NCBI GenBank assembly: GCA_022828595.1 | Contig: JAKGHH010000006.1 | Coordinates: 17,666,499-17,730,498 of the forward strand | DNA from: Nelumbo lutea | Taxonomy: Eukaryota > Streptophyta > Magnoliopsida > Proteales > Nelumbonaceae | Direction: 5' to 3' | Length of the DNA stretch: 64,000 nt | Part shown: positions 11,140 to 24,273 of the stretch, piece by piece | Numbering within the stretch: position 1 is the first letter of the stretch | Layout of the letters: every line of letters begins with the position of its first letter | Notes under the pieces: generated by a model | Told to the model about the DNA's origin: nothing | The model's database searches: none | Seen by the model: the letters and a program-made list of their open reading frames with translations, nothing else | Position numbers and translations under genes: made by a program

Positions 11140-12249
11140 TGAGTCTGGTGTCCTCCAATCAGATTGGAAGAATCATCCTTGTGGGCAGCTGGTATAGCTA
11201 GAAGCGTGTCGTTAACCACATCGGAACACTAGTTTCAACATTTATACATTTTTTTTATTCTCCAAATAACTTCAAATGTAGTTAGTGGTGAGAAAGGGAT
11301 CGTATCCATAGGGAACCGAGGGAAAAAATCATTACATACTTCAATCCGGACAATATAACACGGTTGGAGATTACAAAAACACAAAATTTAATCAATTAAA
11401 CTGAAATCCATTAAAATAAAATTCTAACAATGCTGAAAGTGAAACTTGCAAAAAGAAAAATAAATGACAAAAATAAAAAAATATAAAAAAAGAAAAACTA
11501 AATAGAAAGTCTACAACTCGGTCAGAGGTAATAGTCTCCAGATCTATCCTTTCACCCTCAAAGTCCTCAAGTTACGCCTTCTGTCTTGGCCGAATTTCAG
11601 ATCTGCAGAAAGGAAGACAAAAATTAAACTAGATAAAAGTAAATCATAGAAATAAAAATAAGGACTGAAAATTAAAGAACGGAAAGTAAATCTGAAACTA
11701 ATGGAAAATTTGTTGGGATCTGAATCTAGAGGTGGCATTAGTGGCTAGGCCAACTGCAAGAAGGAACCCCTCCTCTTGCTTGGGCATTTTCCATTTCTTC
11801 TACCCTTGATCTTCTCAAGAACAGCCTTCCATCTTACTTGGAGGTAGAATCCAATCCCTTCTCAAGACTCCTTGGGTCCTTTTTTAGAGAATGGTGGATA
11901 AAACAGGGATTAGAGAGAAGAGGGGGGGGAACTAAGATTTTGGTGCCCAATATTATGTAGCACTCCTTGGTGGGTTAGGATTATTTTAAGGTGATCCTAA
12001 GGCTAAGAAGAGAAGGAGAGCGTGCCCAATATTATGTAGGACTAAGATTTGGGCACCCAGAATTCGATGGTGAAGATTTAAGTGCCTTGGGCTGAAAGGT
12101 GAAGATTAAAAGGAGTGGGTGGTGCCCTTGGGTTAATGGCTGAGATAGAGAGTGAATTAGAAGGCTATGATCTAGTGGCTAAAGGCTAAATGGCGAGGAT
12201 TAGTGGTTAGGTGGCATCCTAGGGCCTAGGGTGAGAATGCACTCCAAAG
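11140..12249. repeat. R1, unclassified dispersed repeat
   Basis: This sequence recurs at 33,808-34,740 with many shared words (ttctcaagac, gggtagaatcca, ggtggataaaa). Its beginning resembles window positions 1-50. No protein similarity is seen. It follows block A here and precedes block B there, as expected if R1 is part of the duplicated unit. Element E3 is inserted at its right edge, after caaag. Confidence 0.65.
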
Positions 12250-13954
12250 TGTTGGACAGTTTTTGTATGCCCTTAGCTTCAATCAATTCTGATGTACTCT
12301 TGATATTTAATGTTAATAAATGAAGTACATGTTTTATTCATGTTTAGTGGTATGCTTCTGTGTAGACCCTAAACTGGACATTTAATGAAGCTTGTGCTGG
12401 TTTTGAAAGTTCATAGCTGTTGGATAAGTCTAGGAGATTTATCCTGCCAAGGCTGACATTGGTGTGCTGCCAACTGTTGGGGTAGTATGTCTCAGCCACC
12501 AGGGTGAGACCCAAGGCACATGCAGTGTAGGATTAATTGAACCCTTGAACCGGACCAGATTTCCAGTATTGCCCTGGATCTTGGAGATTGATGGGCAAAA
12601 CTGAAAAGTTACACCCGACCCCTACACACGATTATGGTACTACACTAGGTGTCGGATTAGGTTGTCTTTGATATGCTAATCAGTGAGATCCTTAGCGAGG
12701 GTCAAAACCTGGGTATGTTGGGACAGTCTGAGAATTCATCTGAGTGGGTGATCATAATGACGGGATCAGCCCCTTTGTCAGACAAAGGTAATGATCGGGG
12801 ATGCACTCTCTCTGATGGAAACCAAACTGCCGGCAGTTGATTTCAATCGTTGGAATTTTGTTTTTGCAAAATTGATATATATGATATATATTTAAGTATG
12901 GTTTCAAAATGTTTGTAAATGGTTTTAATTCCCAGGATCCATGTGAGTAGAGAGTGCAGCATTGTTCCTTGCAACCGAGGGAGAGGTCCTCTCTTGTCGG
13001 GCAGTGCTTGATCATTATGGGCTGAGAGGTTAAGTGTAAGGCCATTTGGGATAATACCTGATGGACTAATCTTGCACCTGTCCATAGTCCCTGAGTTTTT
13101 ATAAGATGGCTTGGCCCAAGGGCCACTTAGTGTAAGTGTTGGGCCCATAGGGTCCATGTGTTGGGCTCAGGGGTTCACTGTGATTCCCAGTGAATTCGGC
13201 TAGGCTTTGCAATAATGGTGGGGCCGAACCCATGTGACTGGTGTGTAGATCAATGCTTGGGTCCCACGCCATACAAAGAAGCCCAATTAGGCAGCAGATT
13301 GGAAACTAATTGAGAACTAATTACTAAATGGGCCAAAAGCCCATTTCGAACTGGGATGATGTGATCACCCAGTTATGGGGCGGATCCGATATTAGGGTTA
13401 GCAAAAGGATTGGGCTTTTAACCTAATCCACTCTTGGAGACCAAATTCAAATCAGATTTGAATCTGGTAGTTTCCTGATGAGACCAGGAGTAAGCTAACC
13501 AAATCTACAGATTTCTTAATCAAGAAAATAGAGGAGAAACCCTAAGGATGATTAACAGTATTCGAACCTAGGGTTTAAGCAAAAAATCCTCCTGCGAATT
13601 GAGATAAGGATCTCATACACCCCAGAGAGAAGAGAATCAGCATTGGCCATCTTCATCTCAGGAGTTCTCCTCCAGCCACTGCCATTCACTACAAGATTCG
13701 ATCTTTGAGAATAGGAAATCAAGAAATCAGTTCTTGATATTGAATGGATAGGAAATCCATCACATGGATGCCAAAAATTATGGAATAAGGGGGCGAAATT
13801 CAAAAATTTTTCTCTCCCTTCAATTGGGAGTCGAATTCCCTATTTAGATAATCATATTTTCAATGATCATTCTTGAACCATAAACTGAACCAGATCTAAA
13901 CCAAAAGGAGTAGGGAGGGATAATACCTAATACAGAGAAGCAGTATCTCCCAAT

Positions 13955-15233
13955 TGAAGGGATAGGAAATCCATCACATGGATGCCCAAGATTGCGGAAT
14001 AAAGGGGCCGAATTTCAAAAATTTTTTCTCTCCCTTCAACTAGAAATCGAATTCCCTATTTAGAAAATCATATTTTCAAGGATCATTCTTGAACTATAAA
14101 CTGAACCAGATCTGAACCAAAAGGAGGAGAGAGATAATACCTGATACAGAGAAACAAGATCTCTCAATGGAGGTATTCACACCCAAGGTAGAAACCAAAA
14201 TCTGCTCCCACTGAAAATGGCACAGTGCAAGGTGGAGCAGAATCAACAGTATTTTCTAAGAACTTGATTCCTCCTAAGAATCATCTGGGCAAATTGTGAA
14301 TACAACTCCTACCAATCTCTTCTCCAATAGAATGGAATCAAGATCCAAACTTGATTTCTCCCAAGGAATGGAGATCGAACTACAATAGGCGACTAGAGAG
14401 TATTTGTAGGGTGCAGAATTCTCTCTTCTGTGATCTCAGCTCTGAAGACAAGACTTGAGTCTGTTGGATGTTGAGTTGGGATGTCTAAAGGTTGCCGCCC
14501 CGCCCCCTCTTCCTTTTATAGACTTAAAAGGATCAGCTCCTAATCCCATTAGGAGTTGCTAACCTAAATCATATATGGATTACAAGTCCCTTTAAGATAA
14601 GGGATAATCCTTATCTTATCTGCAGATTAGATCAGCCATCTCCTAATCTAATTCGGAAGTTTCCAACTCTAAATCTCTTTTAGATCTTGGACTCTCTGAG
14701 TGGATAGGGTGTGGGCCCAACCCTATCAGCTGATCTTATCTCAGAATTCGCCCCTTAAAGACTAATCAAATTAGCCCAGTTCGAAATGGGCTTAAGGCCC
14801 ATTTAGGGTTATGTATTCATTAAGTCTTCCAAACTGCTACCCAGTTGGGCTTCCTTGTATGGCGTGGGACCCAAACATTGATCTACACATCAGGCACATG
14901 GGTTCAGCCCAGCCTTTGTTACAAGGCCTGGCCGAGTACACTATTATGGACAGTGCACCCCCTGAAAACCCATCAGATGGGCTCTATGGGCCCAACACTT
15001 ACCCTAAGTGGTCCCTGGGCCAAACCACCTTGTAATACCCAGGGACTGTGGGCAGATGCAAGATTATCCCATCAGGCATTATCCTCAATGGTCTTACACT
15101 TAACCTCTCAGCCCACAAGGATCATACACTGCCCGACAAGAGAGGACCTCTCCCTCGGCTGCAAGGAACAGTGTTGCACTCTCTCAAGTATGGATCCCGG
15201 GATTTAAAACCTTTTTGCAAACATTTCAAAACC

Positions 15234-15272
<39 letters not shown>

Positions 15273-15921
15273 TTTTATATCTCATATAAAATATATTTTG
15301 CAAAACAAGTCTCAACGATTGAAATCGGCTGCCGCCAGTCTTGGTTTCCATTAGTGAGAGTGCATCCCCGATCATTACCTTTGTCCCACAAAGGGGCTGA
15401 TCCTGTCACTATGATCACCCACTCAGCTGAATTCTCAGACTGTCCCAACATATCCAAGTTTTGACCCCCGCTAAGGATCTCACTGATTGGTACATCAAAG
15501 ATAACCCAATCCGACATCTAGTGTAGTATCATAATCGAGTCTAGGGGTCGGGTGTAACTTTCCAGTTTTGCCCATCAATCTCCAAGGTCCAGGTTAATAC
15601 TAGAAATCTGGTCCAATTCAAAGATTCAATTAATCCCACACTGTATGAGCTTAGGATCTCACCCTGGTATCTGAGACAAGCCACCCCAACCGACTTGGTG
15701 GCACCACAGTGTCAGCCTTGTCAGGATAGGTCTCCCTAGACCGACCCACTGGCTGTGAACATTCTAAACTAACACGAGTCTCATTAAGTGTCCAGTTTAA
15801 AGGTATTACACAGAAACATACCAAGGGAACATGAATCAAATATGCACTTTCATTCATTTACAATAAACTCATAAAGTACATCATTTTGATTGAAGCTAAG
15901 GGCATACAAAACTGTCTAACA
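13955..15921 (-). repeat. 3' LTR of E1
   Basis: This 1,967-base LTR runs from tgaagggatagg to gtctaaca on the plus strand, the reverse of TGTTAGAC to CCCTTCA. It contains an (AT)n run at about 15,237-15,271. The open frames inside it are shared by all LTRs of the family and lack any known domain. Confidence 0.92.
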
Positions 15922-18880
15922 GCTCCCACTTGCACTTTGGTCCAATCAAGTACTAACCGGAGTCCCATGCTTTCCACGTGTTTCTCAAATACTTTCTGTG
16001 AAAGTGGCTTAGTCAATGGGTCTACCACATTGTCCACTGATGCTACCTTTTAATATCATCCTTCCGTAGGCCCAGTGTTGTCATTCAACAGTGGAATGGG
16101 TGATGTGCTGAATTCCAAATTCAGGAATGAATACCTTCATTCACAAGGCAGCCTCACTTATGGCAATGCACTCGGCTTGGGTTGTGGACTATTAATTTGC
16201 AACTTATGGCCCCTGTTTCCTGACATTCAAGAAACAACACATGATCCTATCATGAAAACATATCCAGATGTAGACTTTCTATCATCTGGATCCGACTAGA
16301 AATCGACATTTGTATACCCTTGGATCTATAGTGAGCTACCATTGAATACTAGACAAAACTCTTTTGTCCTTCGAAGGTACTTAAGTATGCTTTTCACAGC
16401 AGTCCAATGCTCCTGCCCTGGGTTGGCCTGAAGTCTGCTTACTACACTCACCGCCTGAGCAATGTCAGGGTGAGTGCACAGCATGGCATACATGATGCTC
16501 CCTACGGCAGAGGCATAGGAAACGTCTTTCATGCCATCAATCTCCTCAGAAGTCTTGGGAGACATCTTCTTGGAGAGAATGACTCCGTGCCTAAAAGGAA
16601 CATTTCCGTTCTTGGAGTTTTTCATGCTGTATCTTTTGACTATTTTGTCAATGTAGGCAGATTGGGATAATCCTATTATCAGCTTCGATCTATCTCTATA
16701 GAGTCGAACACCCAGTACATAGGAGGCTTCTCCAAGATTTTTCATGGAGAATTGCTATGAAAGCCATACTTCCACCATAGTCAACATTCCTACATCATTC
16801 CCAATGAGTAGAATGCCATCTACATACAGAACCAAGAAGGTAACCTTATCTCCACTGTACATCCTGTAAACAAAGGGTTCATCCGGATTCTACTCAAAGT
16901 CAAATGATTTGACAGTAGAGTCAAAACGGATGTTCCAACTTCTAGAAGTTTGCTTCAGTCCATAAATGGATCTATTAAGTTTACATACCATGTTTTCCTA
17001 ACCCGCAACTATGAAGCCTTGTGGCTGCTGCATGTAGATATCTTCAGTAAGATCTCCATTCAGAAATGCAATTTTGACATCCATTTGCCAAATCTCATAA
17101 TCTTGGTATGCTGCTACAGCTAGCAGGATCCTAATGGATTTAAGCATGGCCACAGGCGAAAAAGGTTTCCTCATAATTGATGCCCTTTTCTTGAGTGCAC
17201 CCTTTCGCCACCAGACGAGCTATGAAGGTCTCAACTCTACCATCGGGGCCCTTCTTCCTCTTGTAAATCCATTTGCAACCGATTGCTTTTACCCCAGAGG
17301 GCGGATCTACTACAGTCCAGACACCATTGGATTGCATTGAGTCCATCTCTGCTCTCATGGCCTCCACCCACTTACGGGATCCTCCTCACTAGTCAAGGTT
17401 TCCACCAGGTAACTATCTTGGTCATAACCATAATGGACTGGTGGCCTGGATACCCGAGTGGATCTTCTAGGTTGGTCACTACCTGGAACATGTGGGACAT
17501 CTCCCACTGCTTCTGCGCTCTCCTCATCAAGAACAATTTCCTGACGATGGGTGTCCAGAATATAATCGGTCTCCAAGAACTGGGCATTTCGATTGCAGAA
17601 CACTTTCTGCTCACTTGGGTCATAGAAAAGGTAACCTACAGAGCCTTTTGGGTAGCCTACAAATAGGCCACGGCTAGTCTAGGATTCCAACTTGTCTGAA
17701 CTCATTCTTTTAACGTGTGCTGGACAACCCCAAATCTTCAAGTGTCTGACACTTGGTTTCTTTCCGATCCAAAGATCATATGGAGTGTCCGGAACCGATT
17801 TGGTTGGAACCCGATTCAGCACGTAAATCACAGTCTCTAATGCGTAACCCCAAAAGGATGTGGGTAACTGTGAGTGTATGAGAAGTGACCGGACCATATC
17901 CAATAAGGTTCTATTCCTCATCTCTGAAACACCGTTAAGTTGTGGTGTAGCAGGAGAAGCTAATTGTGATACTATCCCATTGTCCTTTAAGTAATCCCTG
18001 AATTCGTCAGAGAGATACTCACCACCTCGATCAGATCGAAGGGCTTTAATTTCTCCCCCCAACTGTTTCTTGACCTCTTGTCTAAACTCTTTGAACTTTT
18101 CAAAGTATTCAGACTTGTGTCTCATTAGGTACACATAACCATATCATGAGAAATCATCTATGAAGGTGATGAAATACATGTGTTGATTCTGTGTCCTAAC
18201 ACTCAGGGGACCACATACATCAGTATGTATTAGGTCAAGTGTGCCTATACATCTTTCAGGCTTACCGTCAAATGGCCGTTTTGTCATCTTGCCTTCTAGG
18301 CAAGGCTCACAGGTGGGAAGATCTTCTACAGTTAGAAAATGCAAAGGACCATCCTTTACCAACCTTGTGATTCGGTCAACATCGATGTGGCCAAGTCGGT
18401 AGTGCCACAGACATGTGGGATTAACTATATCACGGGCTTTCTTCTTGGGGATTTCAGCCGACGTAGTTTCGGTTATGTTAGTTTCTAGAGAAGGATGTAG
18501 AACATAGAGACCGTTCTCCAGTTCCCCGTATGTGATGAATCTGTTATTTCTTTTAATAGTAATCGTATTACTAAAGAAGATAGAATAACCATCTGCATAC
18601 AGTTTTGAAACAGAAATCAAATTTCTTCTTAAGTTTTGTACATAAAGACAATCTTTGAGTACAATTTTTCTGCCTCTAAAAATTAACTCCACGGTTCCTA
18701 TTGCCGCGGCTGCAACAGTTGCAGTAGTCCCCAAGTAGAGGGTGACTTCTCCTTCACTCACCCTTCTGCTTACCATGAACCCCTGCAGTAAGTTACACAC
18801 ATGAGTTGAAGCCCCGGAGTCAATACACCAGGACGCAAAAGCTACCAATAAATTGGTTTCTATAACACAAGTTTCAAAAT
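15922..18880 (-). pseudogene. pol of E1: protease, integrase, RT, RNase H (broken)
   Basis: Reading the minus strand from 18,848: an aspartic protease (WCIDSGAST) and the pre-integrase zinc finger (WHYRLGH with CEPC). The integrase core follows with HTDVCGPL, SDRGGEY and the glutamate of GVSE, i.e. a full DDE set. A stop interrupts after TFIDDFS (CGA to TGA), and the frame resumes at 18,134 down to 17,679. The linker and the start of RT (GCKWIYKRK, about 17,355-17,140) are in shifted frames. The RT active site at 16,815-16,826 reads YVDG in place of YVDD, so a catalytic aspartate is lost. The RT end and RNase H (16,745-16,326 and below) carry more stops. The normal product would copy and integrate the element; this copy cannot. 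Confidence 0.9.
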
Positions 18881-18895
18881 TACCTTTCTTGGATT

Positions 18896-19669
18896 CTAGG
18901 TAGGCAGGACAATTTCTTTTCCAGTGGCCGGTCTTCTTGCAGAAGTGACAGGCACCGATGCTTTGTCTTTCTTTTGCCTTTTGCTCTTAGTGGCTTTCTT
19001 CTGAGGCTTCTTCGCCTTCCTCTTTTTCTTGCCCATTTTGCTAGTTTCAACAAGCATAGCTATAGGCTCATCATTTTGAATCAGTTCTTCAGCTCTTTGC
19101 GACATATTGCTGAGCTCTTGCAAGCTGACAGTTAGCTTGTTCATGTTATAATTCATGATGAACGGATTAAAGGAATGAGGCAAAGAATTAAGGATAGCGT
19201 CTATCTGAATTGCGAGGTCCAGCCCGGATCCAAGAGCCTCGAGTTCGTTGATGTAACCCATCATCAAAAGACAATGGTCGTGTACTTGTTGGCCCTTGGA
19301 CATTTGAGTGGTCATCAACTATTTCAAGACCTTTTGCCGAGTAGAACAATTCTGCTCTTCATACATCATCCTCAGGCTGTCCAATATGTCATTGGCAAGT
19401 TCGATCTGATCGAACTACCTCTGTATTGGGTTGTCCAAGGAGGCGAGGATGTAACACCGGGCTAGGGAGTTTTTTTCCTCCCATTCCTGATAGTCTCTCC
19501 TTCGAGCCTCAGAAGCCCTGTCACCCGGACGCTCCGAGGCAGGATTCTTTGCCACTTTGTCCAGATTTTCTAAAGCTAGGACCAGCATAAGGTTCCTGTA
19601 CCAGTCGGCATAGTTTGGGCCCTTAAGCTTGTTGTCATCAAGAAGCTTTGCAAAAGATCCGTTTGCCAT
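18896..19669 (-). pseudogene. gag of E1 (broken)
   Basis: The frame starts at an ATG at 19,669 (MANGSFAKLL), as in the other copies. It encodes the capsid-like helical region (YADWYRNLMLVL), a lysine-rich tail and the CCHC zinc knuckle, visible at 18,909-18,950 as CHFC-K-K-T-G-H-W-K-R-N-C. Two in-frame TAG codons break it, one after NPIQR at about 19,415 and another near 19,319. A one-base shift puts the zinc knuckle in a different frame from the lysine tail. Gag would package the element RNA. Confidence 0.9.
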
Positions 19670-21340
19670 TTTCTGATAAAAGAGTAAACATCAGTCCACA
19701 ACCTAATTTGATTCATGTTCATTTCATAGATATGGATTTTAATCTAGGATCCATTTCCATTTATTCATCTTTGAGATTTTCCTCCTTTCTTAGTGATGGA
19801 GACTACGGGTTGTTTCTGAAAATGTGGGAAATCACATAGGGTGCATGTAGCCAATTGTTTCAGTTGCATAACCCCACCACCTTTCTGTGAAGGATCATAT
19901 CCACTCGTCATATGAGTTTTCCCTTTGGCCTCTGTCAAACAAGGTTCAGAGCCATTTTCAGGTAAACCTTTCTGTCCAGTGAATGCTTACCCATCATATT
20001 CGTGAACGCCAAGTTATCGTGAGAGAGTTCCCATTTTCTGGTGAAGCCCCTCCCACATCAGTCTATGACACTCCTATCATCTTATGAAACACTCAGAAAA
20101 GCCCAACAGTAAATGGATAGCCCATTTTCTGGTGCGTTTCCTCATTACTGAAGGACCCATCCTCATGCTAATGATGGAAGACCTTTAGAGAGTTCATCAT
20201 ATAAATCTCCCTATCACTTGCACTCATATTAGTTGGAGGGAACAAATAACTATGCCCTAGTTTGATTTAGGTCAAACCAAAATGGCTCCCACTGACTTTC
20301 ATAAAGCCAAATTTCGGTGGGCCTTTAATCGGCTAGGGTTCCGCACGTAACCTCTTGATGAGGTGTGGGTTCCACCACTGAGGGAGGTCATACAATGACC
20401 TAAAGGGACACCATGGCAATGATGTGCATTCAGCCATGGTGTGCGCAAGAGCCACTGTTGAATGAGCATGGGCCAAGTACTTATGGCCCATGTACATAGC
20501 ACATCACACATCCATACATCTCATGCAGGGATAAATTGATCCAATAAATTAAATATCTATAAGGCCCATTGGAAGCCCGGTAAAATTCCTTAATATTAAC
20601 CATTAATATTATCTAGGTATATGGGCTGAATTAGAGTTACCCAATTTGGCCCATATAGCTTTATACTTTAAAATGGGCTTTTGCAGTTTTAACTATTTAA
20701 AATTGGGCCTTTATAGGTTGGGCCGAATTAACCATTTAATTAAATATCAATCCTCAGGCCCATTAGTGGGAAAATTAGGGCTGACTTTCAGCCTTGATAA
20801 AACCTAGATTTGGTCCAAACAGTTTGAACCAATCTTGGTTCGAATGGGTCTAGGGTTTGATTTTTAATTAAATCCTTAATTCAAGAAAATAATATGAAAT
20901 TGAATAACTGATAAAAGAAAAACAAAAAATCAGTTAATCAGGGTTGTTCGCACACTCCATCCTGCAAAATTGAGGTTAGATCAAAGATTGCAGTTTCTCA
21001 AACTGCAATTCGCAGATAGCGAATCTCCCATCTGCGAAATCTCCTTCTCTGCGCCGCCATCTTCGATCCAAAATTAAAAATTAAATAAAAATCCTATTTC
21101 TATTAATTATTACATCAGATCGAATGCCTATAAATTGAGTCTAAAAAAAAAATTATTTACAGACCAAATGTAATAAATAAATTCAATAAACTGCAAATCT
21201 TGCAGTTCTCCCTGCGCAAACCAAGATTTCGATCTCCTCTTGTACGAACAACCCATAAATCAAGAAAATTGGGTAGAACGCCTTCTCCCTACTTGCGTAG
21301 GTTCAGATTTGAAACAGAATGGTTCAAGATTTGAACCTAG
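19670..21340 (-). other. 5' leader of E1
   Basis: This is the untranslated region between the primer site and gag, about 1.67 kb. It contains two conserved hairpins, at 20,408-20,442 and 20,467-20,492, that recur in the other family members. Short open frames are not conserved. Confidence 0.75.
20408..20492 (-). promoter_or_regulatory. paired leader hairpins of E1
   Basis: On the sense (minus) strand the first hairpin has the stem CATGGGCCA / TGGCCCATG (9 perfect pairs) with the loop TAAGTACT, at 20,467-20,492. The second has the stem ACACCATGGC / GCCATGGTGT (10 perfect pairs) with a 15-base loop, at 20,408-20,442. They are 24 bases apart. Both are also present in the other four elements. 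Confidence 0.7.
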
Positions 21341-21352
21341 CTCTGATACCAC

Positions 21353-24005
21353 TAAAGGGATAGGAAATCCATCACATGGACGCCCAAGATTGTAGAATAA
21401 ATGGGGCAAATTTCAAAAATTTTTTCTCTCCCTTCAACTAGGAATCAAATTCCCTATTTAGAAAATAATATTTTCAATGATCATTCTTGAACCATAAACT
21501 GAACCAGATCTGAACCAAAAGGAGGAGAAAGAGATAATACCTGATACAGAGAAACAGTATCTCTCAATGGAGGTGTTCACGCCCAAGGTAGAAACCAAAA
21601 TCTGCTCCCACTGAAGATGGCGCAGTGCAAGGTGGATCAGAATCAGTAGTGTCCTTCCTAAGAACTTGATTCTTCCTAAGAATCACCTGGACGGCTTGTG
21701 AATACAACTCCTACCAATCTTTTATCCAAAAAATTGGAATCAAGATCCAATCTTGATTTCTCCCAAGGAATGGAGATCGAACTGCAATAGGTGGCGGCTG
21801 TAGGAAGGAGGCGGCTAGAGAGTATTTGCAGGGTGCAGAATTCTCTCTTCTATGATCTCAACTCTGAAGACAAGACTTGAGTCTGTTGGATGTTGTGTTG
21901 GGATGTCTAAAGGCTGTCGCCCCCTCTTTCTTTTATAGACTTAAAGGGATCAGCTCCTAATCCCATTAGGAGTTGCTAACCCAAATCATATCTGGATTAG
22001 AAGTCCCTTTAAGATAAGGGATATATCCTTATCTTATCTACAGATTAGATCAGCCAGCTCCTAATCTAGTTCGGAAGTTTCCAAATCTAAATCTCATTTA
22101 GATCTTGGACTCTCTTAGTGGATAGGGTGTGGGCCCAATCCTATCAGCTGATCTTATCTCAGAATTCGCCCCTTAAAGACAAATCAAAGTAGCCCAGTTC
22201 GAAATGGGCTTAAGGCCCATTTAGGGTTATGTATTCATTAAGCCTTCCAAAATGCTGCCCAGTTGGGCTTCCTGGTATGGCGTGGGACCCAAACATTGAT
22301 CTACACATCAGCCACATGGGTTCAGTCCAGCCTTTGTTACAAGGCTTGGCCGAATACACTGTTATGGACAGTGCACCCCCTGAAAACCCATCAGATGGGC
22401 TCTTTGGCCCCAACACTTACCCTAAGTGGTCCCTGGGCCAAACCACCTTGTAACACCCAGGGACTATGGGCAGATGCAAGATTAGTCCATCAGGCATTAT
22501 CTTCAATGGTCTTACACTTAACCTCTCAGCCCACAAGGATCATACACTGCCCGACAAGAGTAGACCTCTCCCTCGGCTGCAAGGAACAGTGTTGCACTCT
22601 CTCAAGTATGGATCCTGGGAATTAAAACCTTTTTGCAAACATTTCGAAACCATAATATATATATATATACACTTTTATATCTCATATAAAATATATTTTG
22701 CAAAACAAGTCTCAACGATTGAAATCGGCTGCCGCCAGTCTTGGTTTCCATTAGTGAGAGTGCATCCCCGATCATTACCTTTGTCCCACAAAGGAGCTGA
22801 TCCTGTCACTATGATCACCCACTCAGCTGAATTCTCAGACCGTCCCATCAAAGGGACTGATCCTGCCACTAGATCTTGGACTCTCTTAGTGGATAGGGTG
22901 TGGGCCCAATCCTATCATCTGATCTTATCTCAGAATTCACCAATTAAAGACAAATCAAAGTAGCCCAGTTCGAAATGGGCTTAAGGCCCATTTAGGGTTA
23001 TGTATTCATTAAGCCTTCCAAAATGCTGCCCAGTTGGGCTTCCTTGTATGGCGTGGGACCCAAACATTGATCTACACATCAGCCACATGGGTTCAGTCCA
23101 GCCTTTGTTACATGGCCTGGCCGAATACACTGTTATGGACAGTGCACCCCCTGAAAACCCATCAGATGGGCTCTGTGGCCCCAACACTTACCCAAAGTGG
23201 TCCCTAGGCCAAACCACCTTGTAACACCCAGGGACTATGGGCAGATGCAAGATTAGTCCATCAGGCATTATCTTCAATGGTCTTACACTTAACCTCTCAG
23301 CCCACAAGGATCATACACTGCCCGACAAGAGAGGACCTCTCCCTTGGCTGCAAGGAATAGTATTGCACTCTCTCAAGTATGGATCCCAGGAATTAAAACC
23401 TTTTTGCAAACATTTCGAAACCATAATATATATACTTTTATATCTCATATAAAATATATTTTGCAAAACAAATCTCAACGATTGAAATCGGCTACCGGTA
23501 GTCTTGGTTTCCATTAGTGAGAGTGCATCCCTAATCATTTCCTTTGTCCGACAAAGGGACTGATCCTGTCACTATGATCACCCACTCAGATGAATTCTCA
23601 AACTGTCTCAACATACCTAGGTTTTGACACCCGCTAAGGATATCATTGATTGGTACATCAAAGACAGCCCAATCCGACACCTAGTGCAGTATCATAATCG
23701 AGTCTAGGGGTCGGGTGTAACATTCCAGGTTTGCACATCAATCTCCAAGGTCCAGGGCAATACTAGAAATCTGCTCCAGTTCAAAGATTCAATTAATCCC
23801 ACACTATATGAGCCTAGGATCTCACCCTGGTAGCTGAGAGAAGCCACCCCAACCGACTTGGTGGCACCACAGTGTGCAGTTTAAGGGTATTACACAGAAA
23901 CAAACCAAGGGAACATGAATCAAATATGCACTTTTATTCATTTACAATAAACTCATAAAGTACATCATTTTGGTTGAAGCTAAGGGCATACAAAACTGTC
24001 TAACA
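21353..24005 (-). repeat. 5' LTR of E1 with internal tandem duplication
   Basis: The LTR starts taaaggga (a mutated tgaaggga) beside the primer site and ends gtctaaca. Positions 22,100-22,870 are repeated at 22,871-23,641 (offset 771), starting agatcttggactctcttag in both. This accounts for the 2.65-kb length against 1.97 kb for the 3' LTR. The LTR pair is no longer co-linear. Confidence 0.88.
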
Positions 24006-24010
24006 CCAAT

Positions 24011-24273
24011 GGAGGTGTTCACGCCCAAGGAGGGATCCAAAATCTGCTCCCACTGAAGATGGCGCAGTACAGGGTGGAGCAGAATCAACAGTGTTCTTCC
24101 AAAAGAACTTGACCCTTTGCAAGAATCAACTCAACGAAAAGATTGGTATCAAGATCAAATCTTGACTTCTCCCAAGAACTGGAGATCAAACTACTATAGG
24201 CGGCGGCTGTAGGAGGAGGTGGCAAAAGAGTATTTGCAGGGTGCAGAATTCTCTCTTCTAGTAATCTCAGTTC
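24011..24273 (-). repeat. rest of the E2 left LTR after the E1 insertion
   Basis: The sequence continues the LTR broken at 13,954 (ctcccaat then ggaggtgttcacgccc), as in the solo LTR at 2586. At 24,273 it changes abruptly into the integrase region, which marks a deletion. Confidence 0.85.

Larger units (their letters stand above)
13955..24005 (-). mobile_element. copia element E1, innermost, full-length layout
   Basis: This is a minus-strand Ty1/copia element of about 10 kb with perfect ccaat target duplications at 13,950-13,954 and 24,006-24,010. The 3' LTR is 13,955-15,921. A polypurine stretch (gtgggagc, read in reverse) abuts it at about 15,922. Then follow pol, gag, a leader, a primer site (ctctgatacca in reverse, at 21,341) and the 5' LTR at 21,353-24,005. 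The 5' LTR is longer than the 3' LTR because of an internal 771-base tandem duplication. The gene order gag-protease-integrase-RT-RNase H shows copia. Assignment to the Angela/Tork-like branch is only a guess from LTR length and protein feel. Confidence 0.93.

Noticed and set aside
14811..15464. Open frames of 70-138 codons in the LTRs, recurring at 3504, 12752, 22229, 22466, 23000, 28981 and 43953
   Set aside because: They recur because the LTR itself is repeated. They have no known domain, their ends shift between copies, and they lie in a non-coding LTR.
20299..20511. Open frames in the copia leaders (also 27172-27354, 31501-31698, 48236-48631 and 61370-61621)
   Set aside because: They sit in untranslated leaders, overlap the hairpins, and are not kept as protein between elements.
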